From the NCBI RefSeq assembly GCF_024586915.1, contig NZ_JANBVS010000010.1:214384-278383 (forward strand): a stretch of 64,000 bases of DNA, read 5' to 3'. The translations under genes and the position numbers were made by a program. Source of the DNA: Bradyrhizobium sp. SRS-191. GTDB taxonomy: Bacteria > Pseudomonadota > Alphaproteobacteria > Rhizobiales > Xanthobacteraceae. Positions 26,009-35,617 of the stretch are shown here, in pieces; positions within the stretch are counted from its first letter, which is position 1, and every line of letters begins with the position of its first letter. The notes under the pieces were generated by a model. The model was given only the letters and a program-made list of their open reading frames with translations, was not told the DNA's origin and made no database searches.

Positions 26009-27511
26009 TCAATCCTCATTCGCCTTGAAGCGCCCGAGTCCCTTCAAGATGAACGGCGCGACCAGCGCAATCAGCGCGACAACTAATAACGTCGCGGAGA
26101 TCGGAGATTGCAGCAACGTCATGGGATCACCGAGGCTGATCGCCAACGCGCGGCGCAGCTGGCTCTCGGCGATCGGGCCGAGGATCAGCCCGACGACAAC
26201 AGGCGCGATCGGGAAATCGAAGCGGCGCATCAGGAAGCCGAGCACGCCGAAGCCGGCGAGCATCGACAACTCCACCACCGACGGCTTGGCCGCAATCGTG
26301 CCCATCGTGGCGAACACGAGAATGCCGGCGTAGAGCCAGGGCGTCGGGATCTTCAGCAATCGCACCCACAGGCCGACCAGCGGCAGATTCAGCACCAGCA
26401 ACATCGTGTTGGCGATGAACAGGCTCGCGATCAGGCCCCAGACGAGATCGGGCCGTTCGGCGAACAGCAGCGGTCCGGGATTGAGACCATATTGCTGAAA
26501 GCCCGCGAGCATCATCGCCGCGGTTGCGGAGGTTGGTAGTCCCAGCGTCAGCAGCGGCACCAGCGTGCCCGCCGCCGACGCATTGTTGGCCGCCTCCGGT
26601 CCGGCGACGCCCTCGATCGCGCCCTTGCCGAACTCATCCGGATATTTCGTCAGCCTGCGTTCGGTCGAATAGGACAAGAAGGTCGGAATCTCCGCGCCGC
26701 CGGCCGGCAGCGCGCCGATCGGGAAGCCGAATAGGGTGCCGCGCAGCCACGGCTTCCACGAGCGCTTCCAGTCCTCGCGCGTCATCCATAGCGAGCCCTT
26801 GACCGCCTCGATCTTCTCCTCGGTGTGATGCCGGCGCGAGGCGACGTAGAGCGCCTCGCCGACGGCGAACAGGCCGACCGCGAGCGTCGTCACCTCGACA
26901 CCATCGAGCAGCTCGGGCACGCCGAAGGCGAGCCGCGCCTGCCCCGTCAGCTTGTCGATGCCGACAAGGCCGAGCACCAGCCCGATGAACAGGCTTGTGA
27001 GGCCGCGGATCGGCGAGTCGCCGAAGGTCGCGGACACCGTGATGAAGGCGACGCACATCAGCGCGAAGTAATCCTCGGGGCCGAAGCGCACCGCGATGTC
27101 GACGAGGTAAGGCGAAAGGAATGCCAGGCCGATGGTGGCGATGGTGCCGGCGACGAAGGAGCCGATCGCCGAGGTCGCCAGCGCCGGGCCGCCGCGGCCA
27201 GCCTTGGCCATCTTGTTGCCTTCCAGCGCGGTCGCCATCGAGGCGCTCTCGCCGGGCGTGTTGATCAGGATCGCGGTGGTCGAGCCGCCATACATGCCGC
27301 CGTAATAGATGCCGGCGAACATGATCAGCGAGCCGCCGGGATCGAGCTTGTAGGTGACCGGCAACAGCAGCGCCACAGTCAGCGCCGGCCCGATGCCCGG
27401 CAGCACGCCCACGGCGGTGCCGAGGAACACGCCGATCAGCGCATAGAGCAGGTTCATCGGCTGGGCGGCGATCGCCATCCCATGCGCGAGCGCGGCGAAG
27501 GTGTCCATCAA
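26009..27511 (-). CDS. tctA: Tripartite tricarboxylate transporter, large permease (TctA)
   Basis: Protein of 500 residues with about twelve membrane segments. TctA signatures are clear: GVLPGIGPALTVALLLPVTY, the motif YYGGMYGGSTTAILINTPGE and the repeat-related GPEAANNASAAGTLVPLLTLG. It is the sodium- or proton-coupled permease subunit for a carboxylate delivered by TctC. The start overlaps the tctB stop by four bases. The substrate cannot be told from sequence. Confidence 0.93.
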   Translation of the reverse strand: MMDTFAALAHGMAIAAQPMNLLYALIGVFLGTAVGVLPGIGPALTVALLLPVTYKLDPGGSLIMFAGIYYGGMYGGSTTAILINTPGESASMATALEGNKMAKAGRGGPALATSAIGSFVAGTIATIGLAFLSPYLVDIAVRFGPEDYFALMCVAFITVSATFGDSPIRGLTSLFIGLVLGLVGIDKLTGQARLAFGVPELLDGVEVTTLAVGLFAVGEALYVASRRHHTEEKIEAVKGSLWMTREDWKRSWKPWLRGTLFGFPIGALPAGGAEIPTFLSYSTERRLTKYPDEFGKGAIEGVAGPEAANNASAAGTLVPLLTLGLPTSATAAMMLAGFQQYGLNPGPLLFAERPDLVWGLIASLFIANTMLLVLNLPLVGLWVRLLKIPTPWLYAGILVFATMGTIAAKPSVVELSMLAGFGVLGFLMRRFDFPIAPVVVGLILGPIAESQLRRALAISLGDPMTLLQSPISATLLVVALIALVAPFILKGLGRFKANED

Positions 27512-27996
27512 AGCAGTCTTTCGAGCGGACCGGCGGGAAGGCTCAGGGTGAGGAGACGGTCGAAGGCCATGTAGATCAGCGTCGTCAGCAGCGCGCCGAT
27601 GATGAGGTCGGTTGCGAAGGCGCGGCGGCCGAACGCCGCCGAGGTCGTCACGAACAGTGCCGTCGTCGCCAGAATGAAGCCGCCGCCGAAGCCGATGATA
27701 GCGATCAGCAGCGCGAGGCCGACCAGGATCAGCAGCACGGCCACGGGATCGGAGCTCTCGCGCGGCGGCAGGTTGCCCCTGACCGCGTCGATCAGATTGG
27801 CCAATGCCAGAATCCCAAGCCCGATCGCGATCACCACCGGCATGACCTGCGGGCCCATGCCGTACATGGTAGTGGCCGGGATCTGGTTCGCGTCATAGAC
27901 CAGAACCAGCGCGACGGCGGCCAGCAGCGCCGCAATGACGATGCCGGCCTTGTCGACGCCTCGGCCGGGAGCTTGCGTGCCGGCGCTATCGGTCAT
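27508..27996 (-). CDS. tctB: Tripartite tricarboxylate transporter, small permease (TctB)
   Basis: Protein of 162 residues with four membrane segments. The N-terminal hydrophobic helix is followed by the periplasmic phrase MYGMGPQVMPVVIAIGLGIL and a C-terminal helix pair, as in TctB. The start is ATG 27996, which overlaps the tctC stop (ATGA). It works with TctA in the inner membrane. Confidence 0.88.
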   Translation of the reverse strand: MTDSAGTQAPGRGVDKAGIVIAALLAAVALVLVYDANQIPATTMYGMGPQVMPVVIAIGLGILALANLIDAVRGNLPPRESSDPVAVLLILVGLALLIAIIGFGGGFILATTALFVTTSAAFGRRAFATDLIIGALLTTLIYMAFDRLLTLSLPAGPLERLL

Positions 27997-28961
27997 GACT
28001 TGACGAGACCGACCGACTTCAGCACGTCGGTCACGCGCACGTTCTCCTTCTTCAGGAAATCGGCAAAGGCATCGCCCGCGAGATAGGCGTCGTCCCAGCC
28101 CTTCTGCTTCAGGATGTCCTTCCAGGCATCCGACTTCACCATCTTCTCGACGGCCTCGCTCAGCGTCTTCTTCTGCTCCGGCGTGATGCCGGGCGCGGCG
28201 ACGACCGAACGCCAATTGGCGAGCACGAGGTCGATGCCCTGCTCCTTGAAGGTCGGGATGTCGACGCCGGGAATGCGGTTCTCGGAGGACACGCCGATCG
28301 CGCGCAGCTTGCCGCTCTTGATCTGCCCGTCATACTCGGAGAGACCGGAGATGCCCGCCGTCACCTTGCCGCCGAGGATGGCCGCGAGCGACTCGCCGCC
28401 GCCCGAGAACGGGATGTAGTTGACCTTCTTCGCGTCGGCCCCGACCGCGCCGGCGAACAGCGCCGCCATGACGTGATCGACGCCACCGGCCGAGCCGCCG
28501 GCGAAAGTCACCTTGGCGATATCGGCCTTCAATGCGGCTGCGAGATCCTGCGCTGTCTTGATCGGAGACGCAGCCGGCACGACGATGACCTGGATCTCCT
28601 CGGTCAGCCGCGCGATCGGCGTCACCTGCTCCAGGGTCACCGGCGACTTGTTCATGGCGAGCGCGCCGACCATGACGAAGCCGTTGACCATCAGCTGGTT
28701 GCCGTCGCCCTTGGCGCCGTTGACGAACTGCGCGATGCCGACGGTGCCGCCGGCGCCGGCGACATTGGTGACCTGCACGCTGCGCGCCACGCCCGAGGCG
28801 ACGAACGCCTGCTGCATCGCCCGTGCGGTCTGGTCCCAGCCGCCGCCGGGCGCCGCGGGCGCCATGACCTTCAGCTCCAATTGCTGGGCAGAGGCCGGCG
28901 CACCGGCCAGGACTGTCAACGCAACAGCTGCGCCGAACAAGCGCGCACAGAATGACTTCAA
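27993..28961 (-). CDS. tctC: Tripartite tricarboxylate transporter, periplasmic binding protein (TctC/Bug)
   Basis: About 322 residues with a signal peptide ending AGAPASAQQ. Bug-family features include the ligand-loop phrase AAPGGGWDQTARAMQQAF near the mature N-terminus and the domain linker TFAGGSAGGVDH. I favour the TTG at 28961 because GGAGGGG lies just upstream; a GTG at 28973 adds four residues. It binds a carboxylate and hands it to TctAB. First gene of tctCBA. No TctDE two-component genes are adjacent. Confidence 0.9.
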   Translation of the reverse strand: MKSFCARLFGAAVALTVLAGAPASAQQLELKVMAPAAPGGGWDQTARAMQQAFVASGVARSVQVTNVAGAGGTVGIAQFVNGAKGDGNQLMVNGFVMVGALAMNKSPVTLEQVTPIARLTEEIQVIVVPAASPIKTAQDLAAALKADIAKVTFAGGSAGGVDHVMAALFAGAVGADAKKVNYIPFSGGGESLAAILGGKVTAGISGLSEYDGQIKSGKLRAIGVSSENRIPGVDIPTFKEQGIDLVLANWRSVVAAPGITPEQKKTLSEAVEKMVKSDAWKDILKQKGWDDAYLAGDAFADFLKKENVRVTDVLKSVGLVKS

Positions 28962-29204
28962 GGACCCCTCCACGGCCGCCCCGGCGGCTCACGTTTCTTT
29001 ATCCGCGTCTCAAACGCGATCATGCGGCACCAGGACGCGCGCGGTCGCACAATCCACGACGCACGGACCGTTCAGGCCGTCTCTCGGATTCTCAAGACGC
29101 AGCAAAAGCTTACAGCCGCAAAGGGGGCATTCAAGGCGCCGCCCTGCGACAGGATAGCGCACCCCTTTACCCGAGGCGCGTCGCTCCTCGGCAGCCTGGG
29201 AAGC

Positions 29205-29567
29205 TTAGCCGCAGGTCCAGACCATGCCGACCGGCGTGCGGGTCCAGCACGGGCCGAAGCTGCCGCCATTGTAATGGCCGCGATAGAAGCCGGGCTGGCC
29301 GAAATAGTGCCACTCGCCGTTGTACAGCATGTATTTCGGCGTACCGTCGATGTACCAGTGCCGGCGGCTGCCGCGCGGCGGCCCGTTGCGCATTGCTTCC
29401 TTGTCCGCATAGAGCGGCAGGCTGTTGTTCGGCGGCTGCTTGTAGCCGGGCAGGAAGCCATAGCCCTGCCAGCGATGCGCCTTGCGCTTGTGCGACGGAG
29501 CGGCTGTCACGATCGCCGGCAGCAGCAGCAGGAGCGTCACGATCGAAACGATGAGGCGATGCGGCAT
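29205..29567 (-). CDS. Small secreted protein of unknown function
   Basis: Protein of 120 residues with a clear signal peptide (1-22). The mature part is rich in Tyr, Trp, Gly and Pro, with segments WYIDGTPKYMLYNGEWHYFG and FGPCWTRTPVGMVWTCG. The two cysteines near the end could form a disulfide. I do not recognise a named family; proteins of this style are common in Bradyrhizobium-type genomes. It has its own short intergenic regions on both sides and no obvious operon partner. Confidence 0.7.
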   Translation of the reverse strand: MPHRLIVSIVTLLLLLPAIVTAAPSHKRKAHRWQGYGFLPGYKQPPNNSLPLYADKEAMRNGPPRGSRRHWYIDGTPKYMLYNGEWHYFGQPGFYRGHYNGGSFGPCWTRTPVGMVWTCG

Positions 29568-29649
29568 TGCGGTGACCAGGCTGACGGGACGATTCTAATC
29601 TTGCGCGTGGTTGTGCGGCACGGCAATGGCCGTCGCGTCACGACATGTT

Positions 29650-29928
29650 TCAGTGATGATGCCGACGCACGCGACGCGGCGGAGGCGACGGCGGCGCATA
29701 GAACGGATTGAGGTCGCACGTCGCTGACCGTCCGGATGCGGTCGCGCGGCATTGCGGCAGCGACGTATAGCTGCAATCGATCCATTCGCCGCCGCCGAAC
29801 CGGCCGCCTTCATACACCTTCATGCACACGGGATAGCGCGGATCGTAGGCCTGGGCGTGAGCCGGGCTTGTCATGGCCGAGCCCGCCGTCAAAGCGAGCA
29901 CGAGGGCGCTCCAGGTCAGAACACGCAT
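29650..29928 (-). CDS. DUF3551 secreted small protein
   Basis: Protein of 92 residues from ATG 29928, with GGAGG well placed upstream. A signal peptide ending SPAHAQAYDP leads into the DUF3551 pattern: YPVCMKVYEGGRFGGGEWIDC, then SLPQC and SATCDLNPFY, with four conserved cysteines. DUF3551 proteins are short periplasmic proteins of unknown function, abundant in Bradyrhizobium. The tail is Pro/Arg/His rich. Confidence 0.85.
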   Translation of the reverse strand: MRVLTWSALVLALTAGSAMTSPAHAQAYDPRYPVCMKVYEGGRFGGGEWIDCSYTSLPQCRATASGRSATCDLNPFYAPPSPPPRRVRRHHH

Positions 29929-30029
29929 GCAGGACCTCCGGTCTTGATCTCGCCGGCCCCACGCCGATTCCCGAGACTTTGATTGCACCTGCTCTGTATC
30001 GCCGGGGCCCGTCCCTCGCAATGACGCCA

Positions 30030-30725
30030 TTACAACAGGTCGGCCTGCTCTCCGCCGCGGAAGCCCATCGCCAGCACGTAGCGCTCCGAGGAATCCTGCC
30101 GGCTCGCGGCCGGCTTGACGTGACGGACGGTGGCGTAATCGCGCTTCAGCTGCGCCAGCAGCTCGGCATCGGCGCCGCTCTGGAACGTCTTGGCGAGGAA
30201 GCTGCCGCCGGGCTTAAGCACCTCGCCGGCGAAATGCGCCGCGAGCTCCACGAGGCCGACGATGCGGAGCTGATCGGTCTTGCGATGGCCGGTGGTGTTG
30301 GCGGCCATGTCCGACATCACGACGTCGGCGCGACCGCCGATCATCGCGCGCAGCTTCTCCGGGGCATCCTCGGCGTGGAAATCGAGCTGGGTGAAGGTGA
30401 CCCCCGGGATCTCGCCCATCTCCAGCAGGTCGATCGCGATCACCTTGCCCTTCCCGGCCTCGGCGCCGACCCGCCGCGCCGCGATTTGGCTCCAGCCGCC
30501 GGGCGCGGCGCCGAGATCGACCACGGTCATGCCGGGCTTGAGCATGTGATATTTGTCGTCGATCTCGAGCAGCTTGTAGGTCGCGCGCGAGCGATAGCCG
30601 TCGCGCTTGGCCTGCGCCACATAGGGATCGTTGAGCTGCCGCTCCAGCCAGAGTTTCGAGGACAGCTTGCGCTTGCCCCCGGTCTTGACCTGCACATGCA
30701 TGCGGCCGGTGGTGTCTTTTGCCAT
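30030..30725 (-). CDS. rlmE: 23S rRNA (uridine-2'-O)-methyltransferase
   Basis: RlmE/FtsJ methylates U2552 of 23S rRNA during large-subunit assembly. The 231-residue protein has a basic lead (VKTGGKRKLSSKLWLERQ), a SAM motif VVDLGAAPGGWSQ, DVVMSDMAANTTGHRKTD (catalytic Asp region) and the lysine of GGSFLAKTFQSG, matching the K-D-K-E tetrad. It is downstream of the Ppx/GppA-type phosphatase gene on the same strand, a neighbourhood common in alphaproteobacteria. Confidence 0.93.
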   Translation of the reverse strand: MAKDTTGRMHVQVKTGGKRKLSSKLWLERQLNDPYVAQAKRDGYRSRATYKLLEIDDKYHMLKPGMTVVDLGAAPGGWSQIAARRVGAEAGKGKVIAIDLLEMGEIPGVTFTQLDFHAEDAPEKLRAMIGGRADVVMSDMAANTTGHRKTDQLRIVGLVELAAHFAGEVLKPGGSFLAKTFQSGADAELLAQLKRDYATVRHVKPAASRQDSSERYVLAMGFRGGEQADLL

Positions 30726-30738
30726 CTTGATCTCGGAA

Positions 30739-30857
30739 GTCGTTCCGGGACCGCCCGTCAGGGCGGGACCCGGAATCCAGAAGTTACGGAACGAGATTCC
30801 GGGTTCGCACCAGCCGCAACAGCTTCGCTGTTTCGTCTGGCGCGCCCCGGAATGACG
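30739..30857. repeat. Palindromic intergenic element between Ppx and rlmE
   Basis: Imperfect inverted repeat with outer arms gtcgttccggg (30739) and ccccggaatgac (30845), and inner short hairpins such as ccgcccgtcagggcgg (30751-30766). It fills the gap between two same-strand genes. Only one copy was seen in this window. Confidence 0.5.
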
Positions 30858-30872
30858 TCCCTTGTTACTTTG

Positions 30873-31946
30873 CTACGCCGTCCTCAGCGCGCCGTCCTCG
30901 CGCATCATCTCGACCAGCATGCCTTCACGCAGGCCGCGATCGGCCACGCGCAGCCGAGGCAGCGGGAAGGCGTCACGGATGGCGTCGAGAATGGCGCAGC
31001 CGGCCAGCACGAGATCGGCGCGGTCGATGCTGATGCAGTTGTTCTCGGCGCGCTCCTGGTAGCTCATCGCCAGCAGCTTGCCGATCGTCGTCGTGATGTC
31101 GGCATCGTTGATCCAGATGCCGTCGACCCGTCGGCGATCGTAACGCGCGAGATTGAGATGAATGCCCGCCAGCGTCGTCACGGTGCCGGAGGTGCCGAGC
31201 AGATGCATGCCGGAGAGGTCGCCGCCGTTATCGGCTGCAAAAGGTCCGACATGCTCGGCCACGGCCTCGACCATGGCGGCATAGATCTCCGGCGTCACGT
31301 CGCGGCCGCCGAAGCGCTCCGCCAAGGTCACGACCCCGAGCGGGATCGACATCCAGGCCTTGATCCGCGGCTCGGCATTGCGGTCGGACGGATCACGCTC
31401 GATCCGCACCAGCTCGCTGGAGCCGCCGCCGATGTCGAACAGGATCGCCCCGCGGCCGCCTGGGTCGAGCAGCGGCGCGCAGCCCTTCACGGCGAGCGCC
31501 GCCTCGGTCTCGCGGTCGATCACCTCGAGCTGGATGCCGGTCTCGGCCGCAACCCGGGTCCGGAACCCCTCGGCATTGGCTGCCGCGCGGCAGGCCTCGG
31601 TCGCGATCAGGCGCAAACGGCGCGCCTTCTTCGACTGGATCTTGTCCCGGCAGATGGAGAGCGCCGCGATGGCCCGATCCATCGCCGCGTCGCTGATGCA
31701 GCCGGTGGTCGAGATGCCCTCGCCCAGCCGGACAATGCGCGAGAACGAGTCGACCACGCGAAAACTGTCGCCTGACGGACAGGCGATCAGGAGCCGGCAA
31801 TTGTTGGTTCCGAGGTCCAGCGCCGCATACACGCTGCTGCCATGGCTGGCGCAGGCCGGTGTCGCGACGTCCAGACCCGGATGCAAGCCGGGCTCCAGGT
31901 TCCCGCGCGGCGTCGGACTCTCCCGCAGCCGCGTGTCATTGATCAT
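30873..31946 (-). CDS. Ppx/GppA-family phosphatase
   Basis: Protein of 357 residues in the ASKHA fold. Visible motifs are YAALDLGTNNCRLLIA (phosphate 1), LFDIGGGSSELV (phosphate 2) and HLLGTSGTVTTLAG (adenosine-type). The single-domain length matches the short alphaproteobacterial Ppx/GppA proteins that hydrolyse polyphosphate or pppGpp; which one is not decidable here. The N-terminal 37 residues before the fold are not conserved-looking, so a later start is possible. It lies upstream of rlmE. Confidence 0.88.
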   Translation of the reverse strand: MINDTRLRESPTPRGNLEPGLHPGLDVATPACASHGSSVYAALDLGTNNCRLLIACPSGDSFRVVDSFSRIVRLGEGISTTGCISDAAMDRAIAALSICRDKIQSKKARRLRLIATEACRAAANAEGFRTRVAAETGIQLEVIDRETEAALAVKGCAPLLDPGGRGAILFDIGGGSSELVRIERDPSDRNAEPRIKAWMSIPLGVVTLAERFGGRDVTPEIYAAMVEAVAEHVGPFAADNGGDLSGMHLLGTSGTVTTLAGIHLNLARYDRRRVDGIWINDADITTTIGKLLAMSYQERAENNCISIDRADLVLAGCAILDAIRDAFPLPRLRVADRGLREGMLVEMMREDGALRTA

Positions 31947-32146
31947 TCAAATGTCTTTCCGCTGGCCGAACCGGCCCAGATGGAAGTTCTCTTTCCCGAG
32001 ACTTTATCAGTGCATAGCGCCGGCGCAACAGCCCCTCCGTCAGGCGTGATGCACCATTCCTAATCAACCGTTGTCCGGCCGCGGGCCCTGCACTATCTGG
32101 GAACAGCCCGTTTTTGCGCTCCATCCAGCTCTCCGGATCCCCTTCC

Positions 32147-34522
32147 ATGCAAGATCACACCGCCCCGGCCTCCCTCGAAAACGCGATCGCGCTGCAGAAA
32201 TTCGGCGTCGGGCAGCCGGTCCGGCGCAAGGAGGACGACACGCTGGTGCGCGGCCACGGCAAATATACCGACGATTTCAACCTGCCCGGCCAGGCGCATG
32301 CCTGGATCGTCCGCTCCAGCCACGCCCACGGCATCATCAAGGGCATCGACACGTCAGCCGCCAAGGCGATGCCGGGCGTGCTCGGCGTGTGGACCGGCGC
32401 CGACCTCGCTGCGGCCGCCTATGGCCCGTTCACCTGCGGCCTGCCGCTGAAGGGCCGGGACGGCTCGCCGCTGCTGCAGACCAACCGCCCGGCGCTGGTC
32501 ACGGACAAGGTGCGCTTCGTCGGCGATCCCGTCGCCTTCGTGGTGGCCGAGACCGCCGCCCAGGCCCGCGATGCGGCCGAGGCGGTGGAGGTCGACATTG
32601 AGCCCCTGCCCGCTGTCACCAACGCCGAAGACGCGACCAAGCCCGGCGCGCCGCAGCTCTACGACCACATCCCGAACAACGTCGCGCTCGATTACCATTA
32701 CGGCGACACGGCCAAGATCGACGAGGCCTTCGCCAAGGCCGCGCACGTGACCAAGCTCGACATCGTGAACACCCGCGTCGCCGTGGTGTCGATGGAGCCG
32801 CGCGTGGCGCTGGCCGCCTTTGACGGCAAGACCGAGCGCTTCACCCTGCAGGTGCCGACGCAGGGCGTGTCCGGCAACAAGGCGACGCTGGCCAAGATCC
32901 TCAACGTCGCGCCGGAGAAGGTCCGCATCGTCACCACCAATGTCGGTGGGTCCTTCGGGATGAAGAACGTCTCCTATCCCGAATATGTCTGCATCCTGCA
33001 CGCCGCCAAGGCGCTGGGGAAGCCGGTGAAGTGGCGCGACGAGCGCACCACCGCCTTTCTTTCCGACAGCCAGGGCCGCGACCAGATCATCCATGGCGAG
33101 CTGGCGCTCGACGCCGACGGCAAGTTCCTTGCGGTGAGACTCTCCGGCTACGGCAATCTCGGCGCCTACATCATGGGCGTGGCGCCGCTGCCGCTGTCGC
33201 TCAACACCGGCAAGAACCTCGCCAGCGTCTACAAGACGCCGCTGCTCGGCGTCGACATCAAGACCGTGCTGACCAACGTCACCCTGATGGGCGCTTATCG
33301 CGGCGCCGGCCGGCCCGAGGCCAACTACTTCATGGAGCGGCTGATCGACACCGCCGCACGCGAGATGGGGATCGATCGCCTCACCATCCGCAAGCGCAAC
33401 TTCATCAAGCCGAGCCAGATGCCGTTCCCGGCGGCCTCCGGCGTCACCTATGATTCCGGCGACTTCGCCGCGGTGTTCGAGAAGGCGCTGGAGGTTTCCG
33501 ACTATGCGGGCTTCGCCAAGCGCAAGCGCGAGAGCCGCAAGGCCGGCAAGCTGCGCGGCATCGCCGTCGGCTCGTATCTGGAAGTGACCGCGCCGCCGAG
33601 CGGAGAGCTGGGCAAAATCACTTTCGATGCCGACGGCGGCGTGACGCTCACGACCGGCACGCTCGACTACGGCCAGGGCCATGCGACGCCGTTCTCACAG
33701 GTGCTGTCGGAGCAGCTCGGCGTGCCCTTCGACAAGATCCGGCTGGAGCAGAGCGATTCCGATCTCGTCCGCTTCGGCAACGGCACCGGCGGCTCGCGCT
33801 CGATCACCGCGACTGGGCAGGCGATCGTCGAGTCCTCGCAGCTCGTCATCGCCAAGGGCAAGCAGGCGGCTGCCCATCTGCTGGAGGCGTCCGAGGCCGA
33901 CATCGAGTTCTCAGCCGGCCAGTTCACCATCGCCGGCACCGACCGCAGCATCGACATCATGGAGCTGGCGCGGCGCATGCGCGAGGGCAAGATGCCCGAC
34001 GGTGTGCCGGCCTCGCTCGACGTGGATCACAATTCGACGGCGACGGAGTCGACCTTCCCGAACGGCTGCCATGTCTGCGAGGTCGAGATCGAGCCGGACA
34101 CCGGCGTCGCGCAGATCGTCGGCTACACCGCGATCAACGACTTCGGCACCGTGATCAACCCGATGATCGTCGCCGGCCAGCTGCACGGCGGCGTCGCCCA
34201 GGGCATCGGCCAGGCGATGATGGAGCACCTGCGCTACGACGAGAGCGGCCAGCCGATCACCGGCTCGCTGATGGACTACGCGCTGCCGCGTGCCTCCGAC
34301 GTGCCGATGATGACGGTCGACAACCACCCGGTGCCGGCCAAGAGCAATCCGCTGGGCACCAAGGGCTGCGGCGAAGCCGGCTGCGCGGGCTCGATGGCGA
34401 GTGTGATCAACGCTGTCATCGACGCGCTGTCGGACTACGGCGTGAAGCATCTGGACATGCCGCTGACGGCGGAGAAGATCTGGCGCGCGATCCAGGACGG
34501 CAAGGCGAAGACGGCGGCATGA
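32147..34522 (+). CDS. Xanthine dehydrogenase/CoxL-family molybdopterin large subunit
   Basis: Protein of 791 residues from ATG 32147. It has the aldehyde oxidase/xanthine dehydrogenase a/b hammerhead domain (about 30-150) and the molybdopterin-binding domain. Motifs include GGSFG at 267-271, AYRGAGRPE at 383-391 and the C-terminal GTKGCGEAGCAGS with the catalytic Glu. The active-site loop differs from the cysteine-bearing loop of form I CO dehydrogenase, so CO oxidation is unlikely. The FAD (medium) and 2Fe-2S (small) subunits that normally accompany it are absent on both sides. It probably oxidises an aldehyde or N-heterocycle. Confidence 0.87.
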   Translation: MQDHTAPASLENAIALQKFGVGQPVRRKEDDTLVRGHGKYTDDFNLPGQAHAWIVRSSHAHGIIKGIDTSAAKAMPGVLGVWTGADLAAAAYGPFTCGLPLKGRDGSPLLQTNRPALVTDKVRFVGDPVAFVVAETAAQARDAAEAVEVDIEPLPAVTNAEDATKPGAPQLYDHIPNNVALDYHYGDTAKIDEAFAKAAHVTKLDIVNTRVAVVSMEPRVALAAFDGKTERFTLQVPTQGVSGNKATLAKILNVAPEKVRIVTTNVGGSFGMKNVSYPEYVCILHAAKALGKPVKWRDERTTAFLSDSQGRDQIIHGELALDADGKFLAVRLSGYGNLGAYIMGVAPLPLSLNTGKNLASVYKTPLLGVDIKTVLTNVTLMGAYRGAGRPEANYFMERLIDTAAREMGIDRLTIRKRNFIKPSQMPFPAASGVTYDSGDFAAVFEKALEVSDYAGFAKRKRESRKAGKLRGIAVGSYLEVTAPPSGELGKITFDADGGVTLTTGTLDYGQGHATPFSQVLSEQLGVPFDKIRLEQSDSDLVRFGNGTGGSRSITATGQAIVESSQLVIAKGKQAAAHLLEASEADIEFSAGQFTIAGTDRSIDIMELARRMREGKMPDGVPASLDVDHNSTATESTFPNGCHVCEVEIEPDTGVAQIVGYTAINDFGTVINPMIVAGQLHGGVAQGIGQAMMEHLRYDESGQPITGSLMDYALPRASDVPMMTVDNHPVPAKSNPLGTKGCGEAGCAGSMASVINAVIDALSDYGVKHLDMPLTAEKIWRAIQDGKAKTAA

Positions 34523-34567
34523 GAAGCGCGTTAGCGCTACGATGAGTTAGTGCCCCGCTCTCTCCTC

Positions 34568-34650
34568 CGTCATGGCCGGGCTTGACCCGGCCATCCACGA
34601 GCAGCAGGTGACCCGCGACGTGGATGCCCGGGACAAGCCCGGCCATGACG
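34568..34650. repeat. Palindromic repeat family B, copy 1
   Basis: Inverted repeat of the type cgtcatg(g/c)ccgggcttg ... caagcccggccatgacg. Other copies are at 40852-40941, 41909-41987 and 60522-60607. It lies between convergent genes and may help end both transcripts. Confidence 0.78.
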
Positions 34651-34692
34651 ACTGACTGATTGGGGACAGCCTACCTCTTTCGCCTTCAAGCG

Positions 34693-35493
34693 CTACACCG
34701 CCGCCTGCGCGCGCGGTTGATAGATCGCGACGTGGTGGCAGTGCGCGAGCGGCCGCGTACCGTTTGCGACCACCAGCGCATCGATCTCGACGAAGCGGTG
34801 GCCCTTCTTCTCGTAGTTGGCAACCACGCGGCCTCGCGCCGTGATCTCGTCGGTATCGGCGATCACCGCCAGAAGTTGCATCCGGCTGCCGACGTGAATC
34901 CACGGGCCGAGCACGACATTGTCGACCAGCAGCCGGTTCATCACCCGCTGCAGCATGCCGGGATGGCCGAGCCGTTCGGCGGCATAGCGTGGATCGCGCT
35001 CGCGGATCTCATCGAGGTACATCGTGGCCGCCTGCCCCGGCCAGGCGCGCGGCGCCGTGCCGAGCCAGCTGCCGAGCGCGAACGAGTCTGCGCCGACCGG
35101 CGGTCGCACGGCCGCCAGCGGAACGTCGCGGTACTCGGACAGAAGCACATTGGGGACCGTCGTCGGCAATGATGCGGAACCCGTGGCGCAGAGTTGCCCC
35201 TGGCTCAGCACCTCCAGCGCAAGGCCATCGCCCTCCCCGTTCGCCCTGACCTCCGCGATCTCCCCGTCATAGACCGGCTTGATGAACCGCGCCTCGATCA
35301 GCCCACGCTCCAGGAACGCCCGCCCCCAGCGCGCGACCGGCTGGTGCAGCATATAGGCCAGCACCTCGACACCCGGCACGAGCCCGCCGGCGAAGCCGAA
35401 GCGGCGGGCAACGCTGTCGTCGTGCATCTTGTTCTCGGACTGCTTGGCCGTGTTGAACGCCTCGACCGCATAAGGCGCAATGTCGCCCGTCAT
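34693..35493 (-). CDS. MaoC/hotdog-fold protein
   Basis: Protein of 266 residues from ATG 35493, with GGGAGG upstream. Two hotdog-like halves are suggested: the first has GFAGGLVPGVEVLAYMLHQP, resembling the helix region of MaoC dehydratases, and the second has NVVLGPWIHVGSRMQLLA. The usual catalytic Asp-His pair of MaoC hydratases is not obvious, so activity is uncertain; it may be a thioesterase or acyl-CoA-binding relative. It stands alone between convergent and divergent neighbours. Confidence 0.62.
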   Translation of the reverse strand: MTGDIAPYAVEAFNTAKQSENKMHDDSVARRFGFAGGLVPGVEVLAYMLHQPVARWGRAFLERGLIEARFIKPVYDGEIAEVRANGEGDGLALEVLSQGQLCATGSASLPTTVPNVLLSEYRDVPLAAVRPPVGADSFALGSWLGTAPRAWPGQAATMYLDEIRERDPRYAAERLGHPGMLQRVMNRLLVDNVVLGPWIHVGSRMQLLAVIADTDEITARGRVVANYEKKGHRFVEIDALVVANGTRPLAHCHHVAIYQPRAQAAV

Positions 35494-35617
35494 CCTTGCC
35501 TCCCTTTGACCCTTTTCCGGCGATGGTACCGGCCGGAAAGCCCCTGGCAAGGTCCGCGTTTGGCTCGCAATTCGCACCGTGATGGAGTACCAACCGGCCA
35601 TCCCGAATGAAGGCCCG

